Part shown: positions 1 to 11,397 of the stretch, piece by piece | Layout: each line of letters begins with the position of its first letter | Numbering within the stretch: the stretch's first letter is position 1 | NCBI RefSeq assembly: GCF_000003605.2 | Contig: NW_003134619.1 | Span: 1 to 25,026, forward strand | Reading direction: 5' to 3' | Length of the DNA: 25,026 nt | DNA from: Saccoglossus kowalevskii | Taxonomy: Eukaryota > Hemichordata > Enteropneusta > Harrimaniidae | Position numbers and translations under genes: made by a program | The notes under the pieces: generated by a model | The model's database searches: none | The model's input: the letters and a program-made list of their open reading frames with translations, nothing else | What the model was told of the DNA's origin: nothing

Positions 1-858
1 TCATCACTACATCTGACATAATTACTAAGAAGATTGCATTGAACAATGCCTCGTACTACATCTGACATAATTATCGTGTAAATTGCATGTACGTATTGCC
101 TCGTAGTACAACTGACATAATTACTAAGTAAATTGCATGTGTACATTGCCTCATACTACATCTGACATAATTAACGTGTACATTGCATGTGTACATTGCC
201 TCCTACTACATCTGACATAATTACCGTGTAAATTGCATGTGTACATTGTCTCGTAGTGAATCTGACATAATTCCCGTGTAAATTGCATGTGTACATTGCC
301 TCATACTACAGCTGACGTAATTACTAAGTAAATTGCATGTGTACATTGCCTAGTACTACATCTGACATAATTACCGTGTAAGTTGCATGTGTAAATTGCC
401 TCGTACTACATCTGACATAATTACCGTGTAAATTGCATGTGTACATTGTCTCGTAGTGCATCTTACATAATTACCGTGTAAATTGCATGTGTACATTGCC
501 TCGTACTACAGCTGACATAATTACTAAGTAAATTGCATGTGTACATTGCCTCGTACTACATCTGACATAATTACCGTGCAAATTGCCTCGTACTACATCT
601 GACATAACTACCTTGTAAATTGCATGTGTACATTTCCTCGTACTACATCTGACATAATTACCGTGTAAATTGCATGTGTACATTGTCTCGTAGTGCATGC
701 GACATAATTACCGTGTAATTGCATGTGTACATTGCCTCGTACTACAGCTTACATAATTACTAAGTAAATTGCATGTGTACATTGCCTCGTACTACATCTG
801 ACATAAATTACTAAGTAAATTGCATGTGTACATTGCCTCGCACTGCATCCGACATTAA
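1..858. repeat. Partial 20-monomer unit, distant copy
   Basis: This stretch matches 8448-9300 at an offset of 8447 (dyad 36 to 8483; TATCGTGT at 72 to 8519; short monomer 576 to 9023). It shares CTCATACTACAGCTGACGTA and CCTAGTAC with that region. It differs by scattered substitutions, by one lost base near 715 (GTGTAATTGC) and by one gained base near 803 (ACATAAATTAC). It is the same higher-order unit as the tandem pair at 7325-9296 but lies more than 6 kb away. Its start is cut by the window edge. Confidence 0.8.
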
Positions 859-2205
859 TACTAAGAAGATTGCACGTGTACATTGACTCGTACTGCATCT
901 GACATAATTACTAAGAAGAATCCATGTGTACATTGCCTCGTACTACATCTGACATAATTACTAAGAAGATTGCATGTGTACATTGCCTCGTACTACATCT
1001 CACATAATTACTAAGAAGATTGCATTGAACAATGTCTCGTACTACATCTGACATAATTACCGTGTATATTGCATGTATGTATTGCCTCGTAGTACAACTG
1101 ACATAATTACTAAGTAAATTGCATGTGTACATTGCCTCGTACTACATCTGACATAATTAACGTGTAAATTGCATGTGTACATTGCCTCCTACTACATCTG
1201 ACATAATTACCGTGTAAATTGCATGTGTACATTTCCTCGTACTACATCTGACATAATTACCGTGTAAATTGCATGTGTACATTGCCTCGTACCACAGCTG
1301 ACATAATTACTTAGTAAATTGCATGTGTACATTGCCTCGTACTACATCTGACATAATTAGTACGTATATTGCACGTGTACATTGCCTCGTACTGCATCTG
1401 ACATAATTACTAAGAGGATTGAATGTGTACATTGCCTCGTACTACATCTGACATAATTACTAAGAAGAATGCATGTGTACATTTCCTCGTACTACATCTC
1501 ACATAATTACTAAGAAGATTGCATTGAACAATGCCTCGTACTACACCTGACATAATTACCATGTAAATTGCATGTATGTATTGCCTCGTACTACAACTGA
1601 CATCATTACTAGTAAATTGCATGTGTACATTGCCACATACTACATCTGACATAATTACCGTGTAAATTTCATGTGTACATTGCCTCGTACTACTTCTGAC
1701 ATAATTGCTAAGTAAATTGCATGTGTACATTGCCTCGTACTACATCTGACATAATTACCGTGTAAATTCATGTGTACATTGCCTCCTACTACATCTGACA
1801 TAATTACTAAGTAAATTGCATGTGTACATTGTCTCGTAGTGCATCTGACATAATTACTAAGTAAATTGCATGTGTATATTGCCTCGTACTACATCAGACA
1901 TAATTACCGTGTAAATTGCATGTGTACATTTCCTCGTACTACATCTGACATAATTACCGTGTAAATTGCATGTGTACATTGCCTCGTACTACATCTGACA
2001 TAATTGCTAAGTAAATTGCATGTGTACATTGCCTCGTACTACATCTGACATAATTACCGTGTAAATTGCATGTGTACATTGCCTCGTACTACATCTGACA
2101 TAATTACCGTGCAAATTGCCTCGTACTACATCTGACATAATTACCGTGTAAATTGCATGTGTACGTTTCCTCGTACTACATCTGACATAATTACCGTGTA
2201 AATTG
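859..2205. repeat. Higher-order block X, copy 1
   Basis: This block contains dyad monomers at 1022 and 1521, a 37-bp monomer at 2109 and a GTACGTTTCC variant near 2162. It aligns to 2442-3689 at an offset of 1583 up to the first dyad, then 1633, then 1484. The changes of offset are one monomer missing here near 1372 and three monomers missing in copy 2 after its dyad at 3154. Its 3' half, from TGCCACATAC at 1631, is also repeated from 20525. Confidence 0.8.
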
Positions 2206-2441
2206 CACGTGTACGTTTCCTCGTACTACATCTGACATAATTACCGTGTAAATTGCATGTGTACATTGTCTCGTACTGCATCTGACATTAATAGTAAGAA
2301 GATGGCATGTGTACATTGCCTCGTACTACAGCTGACATAATTACTAAGTAAATTACATGTGTACATTGCCTCGTACTACATCTGACATAATTACTAAGTA
2401 AATTGCATGTGTACATTGCCTCGTACTGCATCCGACCTTAA

Positions 2442-3689
2442 TACTAAGAAGATTGCACGTGTACCTTGACTCGTACTGCATCTGACATAATTACTAAGAA
2501 GAATCCATGTGTACATTGCCTCGCACTACATCTGACATAATTACTAAGAAGATTGCATGTGTACATTGCCTCGTACTACATCTGACATAATTACTAAGAA
2601 GATTGCATTGAACAATGTCTCGTACTACATCTGACATAATTACCGTGTATATTGCATATATGTATTGCCTCGTAGTACAACTGACATAATTACTAAGTAA
2701 ATTGCATGTGTACATTGCCTCGTACTACATCTGACATAATTAACATGTAAATTGCATGTGTACATTGCCTCCTACTACATCTGACATAATTACCGTGTAA
2801 ATTGCATGTGTACATTTCCTCGTACTACATCTGACATAATTACCGTGTAAATTGCAAGTGTACATTGCCTCGTACCACAGCTGACATAATTACTAAGTAA
2901 ATTGCATGTGTACATTGCCTCGTACTACATCTGACATAATTAGTAAGTATATTGCATGTGTACATTGCCTCGTACTGCATCCGACATTAATACTATGAAG
3001 ATTGCACGTGTACATTGCCTCGTACTGCATCTGACATAATTACTAAGAGGATTGAATGTGTACATTGCCTCGTACTACATCTGACATAATTACTAAGAAG
3101 AATGCATGTGTACATTTCCTCGTACTACATCTCACATAATTACTAAGAAGATTGCATTGAACAATGCCTCGTACTACATCTGACATAATTGCTAAGTAAA
3201 TTGCATGTGTACATTGCCTCGTACTACATCTGACATAATTACCGTGTAAATTCATGTGTACATTGCCTCCTACTACATGTGACATAATTACCGTGTAAAT
3301 TGCATGTGTACATTGTCTCGTAGTGCATCTGACATCATTACTAAGTAAATTGCATGTGTATATTGCTTCGTACTACATCTGACATAATTACCGCGTAAAT
3401 TGCATGTGTACATTTCCTCGTACTACATCTGACATAATTACCGTGTAAATTGCATATGTACATTGCCTCATACTACATCTGACATAATTGCTAAGTAAAT
3501 TGCATGTGTACATTGCCTCGTACTACATCTGACATAATTACCGTGTAAATTGCATGTGTACATTGCCTCGTACTACATCTGACATAATTACCGTGCAAAT
3601 TGCCTCGTACTACATCTGACATAATTACCGTGTAAATTGCATGTGTACGTTTCCTCGTACTACATCTGACATAATTACCGTGTAAATTG
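2442..3689. repeat. Higher-order block X, copy 2
   Basis: This is the second copy of block X, with dyads at 2605 and 3154 and a short monomer at 3593. After 3154 it lacks about 149 bp that copy 1 has (the GCATGTATGTATTGC monomer and its followers), so GCTAAGTAA follows the dyad directly. Shared rarities are CGTACCACAGC, the GAGGATTGAATG join and GTGTATATTG (1871 matches 3355). The 5' part and 3' part therefore have offsets of 1583 and 1484 from copy 1. Homology stops near 3690. Confidence 0.8.
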
Positions 3690-4027
3690 CATGTGTACAT
3701 TGTCTCGTAGTGCATGCGACATAATTACCGAGTAAATTGCATGTGTACATTGCCTCGTACTACAGCTTACATAATTACTAAGTAAATTGCATGTGTACAT
3801 TGCCTCGTACTACATCTGACATAATTGCTAAGTAAATTGCATGTGTACATTGCCTCGTACTACATCTGACATAATTACCGTGTAAATTGCATGTGTACAT
3901 TGCCTCGTACTACATCTGACATAATTACCGTGCAAATTGCCTCGTACTACATCTGACATAATTACCGTGTAAATTGCATGTGTACGTTTCCTCGTACTAC
4001 ATCTGACATAATTACCGTGTAAATTGC
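3484..4027. repeat. 337-bp tandem duplication (7 monomers)
   Basis: ATAATTGCTAAG at 3484 recurs at 3821, and the short-monomer junction at 3593 recurs at 3930. Both are 337 bp apart, which equals seven monomers minus the 13-bp deletion. The two copies look the same over about 205 bases, including the GTACGTTTCC variant. After that, copy 2 lacks the GTCTCGTAGTGCATGCGAC monomer and goes straight to CAGCTTAC. This is a small local duplication. Confidence 0.82.
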
Positions 4028-6240
4028 ATGTGTACATTGCCTCGTACTACAGCTTACATAATTACTAAGTAAATTGCATGTGTACATTGCCTCGTACTAC
4101 ATCTGACATAATTACTTAGTAAATTGCATGTGTACATTGCCTCGTACTACAGCTGACATAATTACTAAGTAAATTGCATGTGTACATTGCCTCGTACTAC
4201 AGCTGACATAATTACTAAGGAAATTGCATGTGTACATTGCCTCGTACTACAGCTTACATAATTACTAAGTAAATTGCATGTGTACATTGCCTCGTACTAC
4301 AGCTGACATAATTACTAAGTAAATTGCATGTGTACATTGCTTCGTACTACATCTGACATAATTACCGTGCAAATTGCCACGTACTACATCTGACATAATT
4401 ACCTTGTAAATTGCATGTGTACATTTCCTCGTACTACATCTGACATAATTACCGTGTAAATTGCATGTGTACATTGTCTCGTAGGGCATGCGACATAATT
4501 ACCGTGTAAATTGCATGTGTACATTGCCTCGTACTACAGCTTAGATAATTGCTAAGTAAATTGCATGTGTACATTGCCTCGTACTACATCTGACATAATT
4601 ACTAAGTAAATTGCATGTGTACATTGCCTCGTACTACATCTGACATAATTACTAAGTAAATTGCATGTGTACATTGCCTCGTACTACAGCTGACATAATT
4701 ACTAAGTAAATTGCATGTGTACATTGCCTCGTACTACATCTGACATAATTACTACGTAAATTGCATGTGTACATTGCCTCGTACTACATCTGACATAATT
4801 ACTAAGTAAATTACATGTGTACATTGCCTCGTACTGCATCTGACATTAATAGTAAGAAGATTGCATGTGTACATTGCCTCGCACTACAGCTGACATAATT
4901 ACTAAGTAAATTACATGTGTACATTGCCTCGTACTACATCTGACATAATTACTAAGTAAATTGCATGTGTACATTGCCTCGTACTGCATCCGACCTTAAT
5001 ACTAAGAAGATTGCACGTGTACATTGCCTCGTACTGCATCTGACATAATTACTAAGAAGAATCCATGTGTACATTGCCTCGTACTACATCTGACATAATT
5101 ACTAAGAAGATTGCATGTGTACATTGCCTCGTACTACATCTGACATAATTACTAAGAAGATTGCATTGAACAATGCCTCGTACTACATTTGACATAATTA
5201 CCGTGTAAATTGGATGTATGTATTGCCTCGTAGTACAACTGACATAATTACTAAGCAAATTGCATGTGTACATTGCCTCGTACTACATCTGACATAATTA
5301 ACGTGTAAATTGCATGTGTACATTGCCTCCTACTACATCTGACATAATTACCGTGTAAATTGCATGTGTACATTTCCTCGTACTACATCTGACATAATTA
5401 CCGTGTAAATTGCATGTGTACATTGCCTCGTACCACAGCTGACATAATTACTAAGTAAATTGCATGTGTACATTGCCTCGTACTACATCTGACATAATTA
5501 CTAAGTAAATTGCATGTGTACATTGCCTCGTACTACATCTGACAAAATTAGTAAGTATATTGCATGTGTATATTGCCTCGTACTGCATCCGACATTAATA
5601 CTATGAAGATTGCACGTGTACATTGCCTCGTACTGCATCTGACATAATTAGTAAGAGGATTGAATGTGTACATTGCCTCGTACTACGTCTGACATAATTA
5701 CTAAGAAGAATGCATGTGTACATTTCCTCGTACTACATCTCACATAATTACTAAGAAGATTGCATTGAACAATGCCTCGTACTACACCTGACATAATTAC
5801 CATGTAAATTGCATGTATGTATTGCCTCGTACTACATCTGACATAATTACCGTGTAAATTTCATGTGTACATTGCCTCGTACTACTTCTGACATAATTGC
5901 TAAGTAAATTGCATGTGTACATTGCCTCGTACTACATCTGACATAATTACCGTGTAAATTCATGTGTACATTGCCTCCTACTACATCTGACATAATTACC
6001 GTGCAAATTGCATGTGTACATTTCCTCGTACTACATCTGTTATAATTACCGTGTAAATTGCATGTGTACATTGCCTCGTACCACAGCTGACATAATTACT
6101 AAGTAAATTGCATGTGTACAATGCCTCGTACTACATCTGACATAATTACTAAGTAAATTGCATGTGTACATTGCCTCGTACTACATCTGACATAATTACT
6201 AAGTAAATTGCATGTGTACATTGCCTCGTACTACAGCTGA
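4028..6240. repeat. Higher-order block D, copy 1
   Basis: This block is marked by CAGCTTAGATAATTGC near 4538, dyads at 5163 and 5762, and CACGTG at 5014 and 5613. Two other segments reuse it. 9881-11397 matches at an offset of 5456, falling to 5306 and then 5157 after two three-monomer losses. Parts of 22131-25026 match at offsets of 16786 and 19457. It carries single-copy markers such as TACTACGTCTG (5682), which recur at 10988, 14419 and 22468. Confidence 0.82.
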
Positions 6241-7324
6241 CATAATTACTTAGTAAATTACATGTGTACATTGCCTCATACTACAGCTGACGTAATTACT
6301 AAGTAAATTGCATGTGTACATTACCTAGTACTACATCTGACATAATTACCGTGTAAGTTGCATGTGTAAATTGCCTCGTACTACATCTGACATAATTACC
6401 GTGTAAATTGCATGTGTACATTGCCTCGTACTACAGCTGACATAATTACTAAGTAAATTGCATGTGTACATTGTCTCGTACTACATCTGACATAATTATC
6501 GTGTAAATTGCATGTGTACATTGCCTCGTACTACATCTGACATAATTGCCGTGTAAATTGCATGTGTAAATTGCCTCGTACTACAGCTGACATAATTACT
6601 AAGTAAATTGCATGTGTACATTGCTTCGTACTACATCTGACATAATTACCGTGCAAATTGCCTCGTACTACATCTGACATAATTACCGTGTAAATTGCAT
6701 GTGTACATTTCCTCGTACTACATCTGACATAATTACCGTGTAAATTGCATGTGTACATTGTCTCGTAGTGCATGCGACATAATTACCGTGTAAATTGCAT
6801 GTGTACATTGCCTCGTACTACAGCTTACATAATTACTAAGTAAATTGCATGTGTACATTGCCTCGTACTACATCTGACATAATTACTAAGTAAATTGCAT
6901 GTGTACATTGCCTCGTACTACATCTGACATAATTACTAAGTAAATTGCATGTGTACATTGCATCGTACTACAGCTGACATAATTACTAAGTAAATTGCAT
7001 GTGTACATTGCCTCGTACTACATCTGACATAATTACTAAGTAAATTGCATGTGTACATTGCCTCGTACTACAGCTGACATAATTACTAAGTAAATTATAT
7101 GTGTACATTGCCTCGTACTGCATTTGACATAATTACTACGTAAATTGCATGTGTACATTGCCTCGTACTGCATCTGACATTAATACTAAGAAGATTGCAT
7201 GTGTACATTGCCTCGTACTACAGCTGACATAATTACTAAGTAAATTACATGTGTACATTGCCTCGTACTACATCTGACATAATTACTAAGTAAATTGCAT
7301 GCGTACATTGCCTCGTACTGCATC
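6241..7324. repeat. Mixed monomer region
   Basis: There is no dyad monomer here. The first part (6241-6420) carries CTCATACTACAGCTGACGTA and CATTACCTAGTAC, like 8741-8870 and 23046-23170. A short monomer lies at 6651. The stretch from about 6740 to 7105 matches about 19157-19522 at an offset of 12417, including GCATGCGAC (6771) and AAATTATATG (7093). The 3' end has the CATTAATACT class of the 200-bp tetramer and leads into the 986-bp pair. Confidence 0.7.
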
Positions 7325-8310
7325 CGACCTTAATACTAAGAAGATTGCACGTGCACATTGCCTCGTACTGCATCTGACATAATTACTAAGAAGATTCCAT
7401 GTGTACATTGCCTCGTACTACATCTGACATAATTACTAAGAAGATTGCATGTGTACATTGCCTCGTACTACATCTGACATAATTACTAAGAAGATTGCAT
7501 TGAACAATGCCTCGTACTACATCTGACATAATTATCGTGTAAATTGCATGTATATATTGCCTCGTAGTACAACTGACATAATTACTAAGTAAATTGCATG
7601 TGTACATTGCCTCATACTACATCTGACATAATTAACGTGTAAATTGCATGTGTACATTGCCTCCTACTACATCTGACATAATTACCGTGTAAATTGCATG
7701 TGTACATTGTCTCGTAGTGCATCTGACATAATTCCAGTGTACATTGCATGTGTACATTGCCTCATACTACAGCTGACGTAATTACTAAGTAAATTGCATG
7801 TGCACATTGCCTAGTACTACATCTGACATAATTACCGTGTAAGTTGCATGTGTAAATTGCCTCGTACTACATCTGACATAATTACCGTGTAAATTGCATG
7901 TGTACATTGTCTCGTAGTGCATCTGACATACTTACCGTGTAAATTGCATGTGTACATTGCCTCGTACTACAGCTGACATAATTACTAAGTAAATTGCATG
8001 TGTTCATTGCCTCGTACTACATCTGACATAATTACCGTGCAAATTGCCTCGTACTACATCTGACATAATTACCTTGTAAATTGCATGTGTACATTTCCTC
8101 GTACTACATCTGACATAATTACCGTGTAAATTGCATGTGTACATTGTCTCGTAGTGCATGCGACATAATTACCGTGTAAATTGCATGTGTACATTGCCTC
8201 GTACTACAGCTTACATAATTACTAAGTAAATTGCATGTGTACATTGCCTCGTACTACATCTGACATAATTACTAAGTAAATTGCATGTGTACATTGCCTC
8301 GTACTGCATC
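7325..8310. repeat. 986-bp higher-order unit (20 monomers), copy 1
   Basis: Landmarks recur 986 bp apart in the next unit: CACGTG 7348 to 8334, dyad 7497 to 8483, CATACTTACC 7927 to 8913, short junction 8037 to 9023. The length is 20 monomers minus 13 (one short monomer) minus 1 (one dyad monomer), which is exactly 986. I see about eight differences from copy 2, for example ATATATTGC against ATGTATTGC near 7553 and TGTTCATTG against TGTACATTG near 8001. That is roughly 99% identity. Confidence 0.87.
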
Positions 8311-9296
8311 CGACATTAATACTAAGAAGATTGCACGTGCACATTGCCTCGTACTGCATCTGACATAATTACTAAGAAGATTCCATGTGTACATTGCCTC
8401 GTACTACATCTGACATAATTACTAAGAAGATTGCATGTGTACATTGCCTCGTACTACATCTGACATAATTACTAAGAAGATTGCATTGAACAATGCCTCG
8501 TACTACATCTGACATAATTATCGTGTAAATTGCATGTATGTATTGCCTCGTAGTACAACTGACATAATTACTAAGTAAATTGCATGTGTACATTGCCTCA
8601 TACTACATCTGACATAATTACCGTGTAAATTGCATGTGAACATTGCCTCCTACTACATCTGACATAATTACCGTGTAAATTGCATGTGTACATTGTCTCG
8701 TAGTGCATCTGACATAATTCCCGTGTACATTGCATGTGTACATTGCCTCATACTACAGCTGACGTAATTACTAAGTAAATTGCATGTGTACATTACCTAG
8801 TACTACATCTGACATAATTACCGTGTAAGTTGCATGTGTAAATTGCCTCGTACTACATCTGACATAATTACCGTGTAAATTGCATGTGTACATTGTCTCG
8901 TAGTGCATCTGACATACTTACCGTGTAAATTGCATGTGTACATTGCCTCGTACTACAGCTGACATAATTACTAAGTAAATTGCATGTGTACATTGCCTCG
9001 TACTACATCTGACATAATTACCGTGCAAATTGCCTCGTACTACATCTGACATAATTACCTTGTAAATTGCATGTGTACAATTCCTCGTACTACATCTGAC
9101 ATAATTACCGTGTAAATTGCATGTGTACATTGTCTCGTAGTGCATGCGACATAATTACCGTGTAAATTGCATGTGTACATTGCCTCGTACTACAGCTTAC
9201 ATAATTACTAAGTAAATTGCATGTGTACATTGCCTCGTACTACATCTGACATAATTACTAAGTAAATTGCATGTGTACATTGCCTCGTACTACAGC
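8311..9296. repeat. 986-bp higher-order unit (20 monomers), copy 2
   Basis: This is the second copy of the unit at 7325-8310. It is also the best match for 1-858 and for 23090-23610 (offset 14314). Private changes include ACAATTCCTCG near 9078, which the 23.4-kb copy also has. That makes this copy, and not copy 1, the closer relative of the distant one. The register breaks near 9290, where CAGCTGAC replaces the expected GCATCCGAC. Confidence 0.85.
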
Positions 9297-9880
9297 TGAC
9301 ATAATTACTAAGTAAATTGCATGTGTACATTGCCTCGTACTACAGCTGACATAATTACTAAGGAAATTGCATGTGTACATTGCCTCGTACTACAGCTTAC
9401 ATAATTACTAAGTAAATTGCATGTGTACATTGCCTCGTACTACAGCTGACATAATTACTAAGTAAATTGCATGTGTACATTGCCTCGTACTACATCTGAC
9501 ATAATTACTAAGTAAATTGCATGTGTACATTGCCTCGTACTACAGCTGACATAATTACTAAGTAAATTGCATGTGTACATTGCCTCGTACTACAGCTGAC
9601 ATAATTACTAAGGAAATTGCATGTGTACATTGCCTCGTACTACAGCTTACATAATTACTAAGTAAATTGCATGTGTACATTGCCTCGTACTACAGCTGAC
9701 ATAATTACTAAGTAAATTGCATGTGTACATTGCCTCGTACTACAGCTGACATAATTACTAAGGAAATTGCATGTGTACATTGCCTCGTACTACAGCTTAC
9801 ATAATTACTAAGTAAATTGCATGTGTACATTGCCTCGTACTACAGCTGACATAATTACTAAGTAAATTGCATGTGTACAT
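9297..9880. repeat. Local expansion of 250-bp and 150-bp units
   Basis: The rare AAGGAAATT variant occurs at about 9361, 9611 and 9761, always followed by a CAGCTTAC monomer and preceded by a CAGCTGAC one. The steps are 250 bp (five monomers) and then 150 bp (three monomers). With P for plain CAGCTGAC, G for AAGGAA, T for CAGCTTAC and X for ACATCTGAC, the order reads P G T P X P G T P G T P. Elsewhere in the window the G variant appears only near 4219 and 23675. Confidence 0.85.
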
Positions 9881-11397
9881 TTCCTCGTACTACATCTGAC
9901 ATAATTACCGTGTAAATTGCATGTGTACATTGTCTCGTAGTGCATGCGACATAATTACCGTGTAAATTGCATGTGTACATTGCCTCGTACTACAGCTTAG
10001 ATAATTGCTAAGTAAATTGCATGTGTACATTGCCTCGTACTACATCTGACATAATTACTAAGTAAATTGCATGTGTACATTGCCTCGTACTACATCTGAC
10101 ATAATTACTAAGTAAATTGCATGTGTACATTGCCTCGTACTACAGCTGACATAATTACTAAGTAAATTGCATGTGTACATTGCCTCGTACTACATCTGAC
10201 ATAATTACTACGTAAATTGCATGTGTACATTGCCTCGTACTACATCTGACATAATTACTAAGTAAATTACATGTGTACATTGCCTCGTACTGCATCTGAC
10301 ATTAATAGTAAGAAGATTGCATGTGTACATTGCCTCGCACTACAGCTGACATAATTACTAAGTAAATTACATGTGTACATTGCCTCGTACTACATCTGAC
10401 ATAATTACTAAGAAGATTGCATGTGTACAATGCCTCGTACTACATCTGACATAATTACTAAGAAGATTGCATTGAACAATGCCTCGTACTACATTTGACA
10501 TAATTACCGTGTAAATTGGATGTATGTATTGCCTCGTAGTACAACTGACATAATTACTAAGCAAATTGCATGTGTACATTGCCTCGTACTACATCTGACA
10601 TAATTAACGTGTAAATTGCATGTGTACATTGCCTCCTACTACATCTGACATAATTACCGTGTAAATTGCATGTGTACATTTCCTCGTACTACATCTGACA
10701 TAATTACCGTGTAAATTGCATGTGTACATTGCCTCGTACCACAGCTGACATAATTACTAAGTAAATTGCATGTGTACATTGCCTCGTACTACATCTGACA
10801 TAATTACTAAGTAAATTGCATGTGTACATTGCCTCGTACTACATCTGACAAAATTAGTAAGTATATTGCATGTGTACATTGCCTCGTACTGCATCCGACA
10901 TTAATACTATGAAGATTGCACGTGTACATTGCCTCGTACTGCATCTGACATAATTAGTAAGAGGATTGAATGTGTACATTGCCTCGTACTACGTCTGACA
11001 TAATTACTAAGAAGAATGCATGTGTACATTTCCTCGTACTACATCTCACATAATTACTAAGAAGATTGCATTGAACAACGCCTCGTACTACACCTGACAT
11101 AATTACCATGTAAATTGCATGTATGTATTGCCTCGTACTACATCTGACATAATTACCGTGCAAATTGCATGTGTACATTTCCTCGTACTATATCTGTTAT
11201 AATTACCGTGTAAATTGCATGTGTACATTGCCTCGTACCACAGCTGACATAATTACTAAGTAAATTGCATGTGTACAATGCCTCGTACTACATCTGACAT
11301 AATTACTAAGTAAATTGCATGTGTACATTGCCTCGTACTACATCTGACATAATTACTAAGTAAATTGCATGTGTACATTGCCTCGTACTACAGCTGA
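9881..11397. repeat. Higher-order block D, copy 2, with two trimer deletions
   Basis: This copies 4425-6240. The offset is 5456 at CTTAGATAATTGC (4541 to 9997), 5306 at the dyads (5163 to 10469; 5762 to 11068) and 5157 at GTGCAAATTG (6001 to 11158). The steps of 150 and 149 are two losses of three monomers, the second including a 49-bp monomer. The first loss removed the CACGTG monomer that normally stands before the dyad. The 3' part overlaps the start of the 3431-bp unit. Confidence 0.82.
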
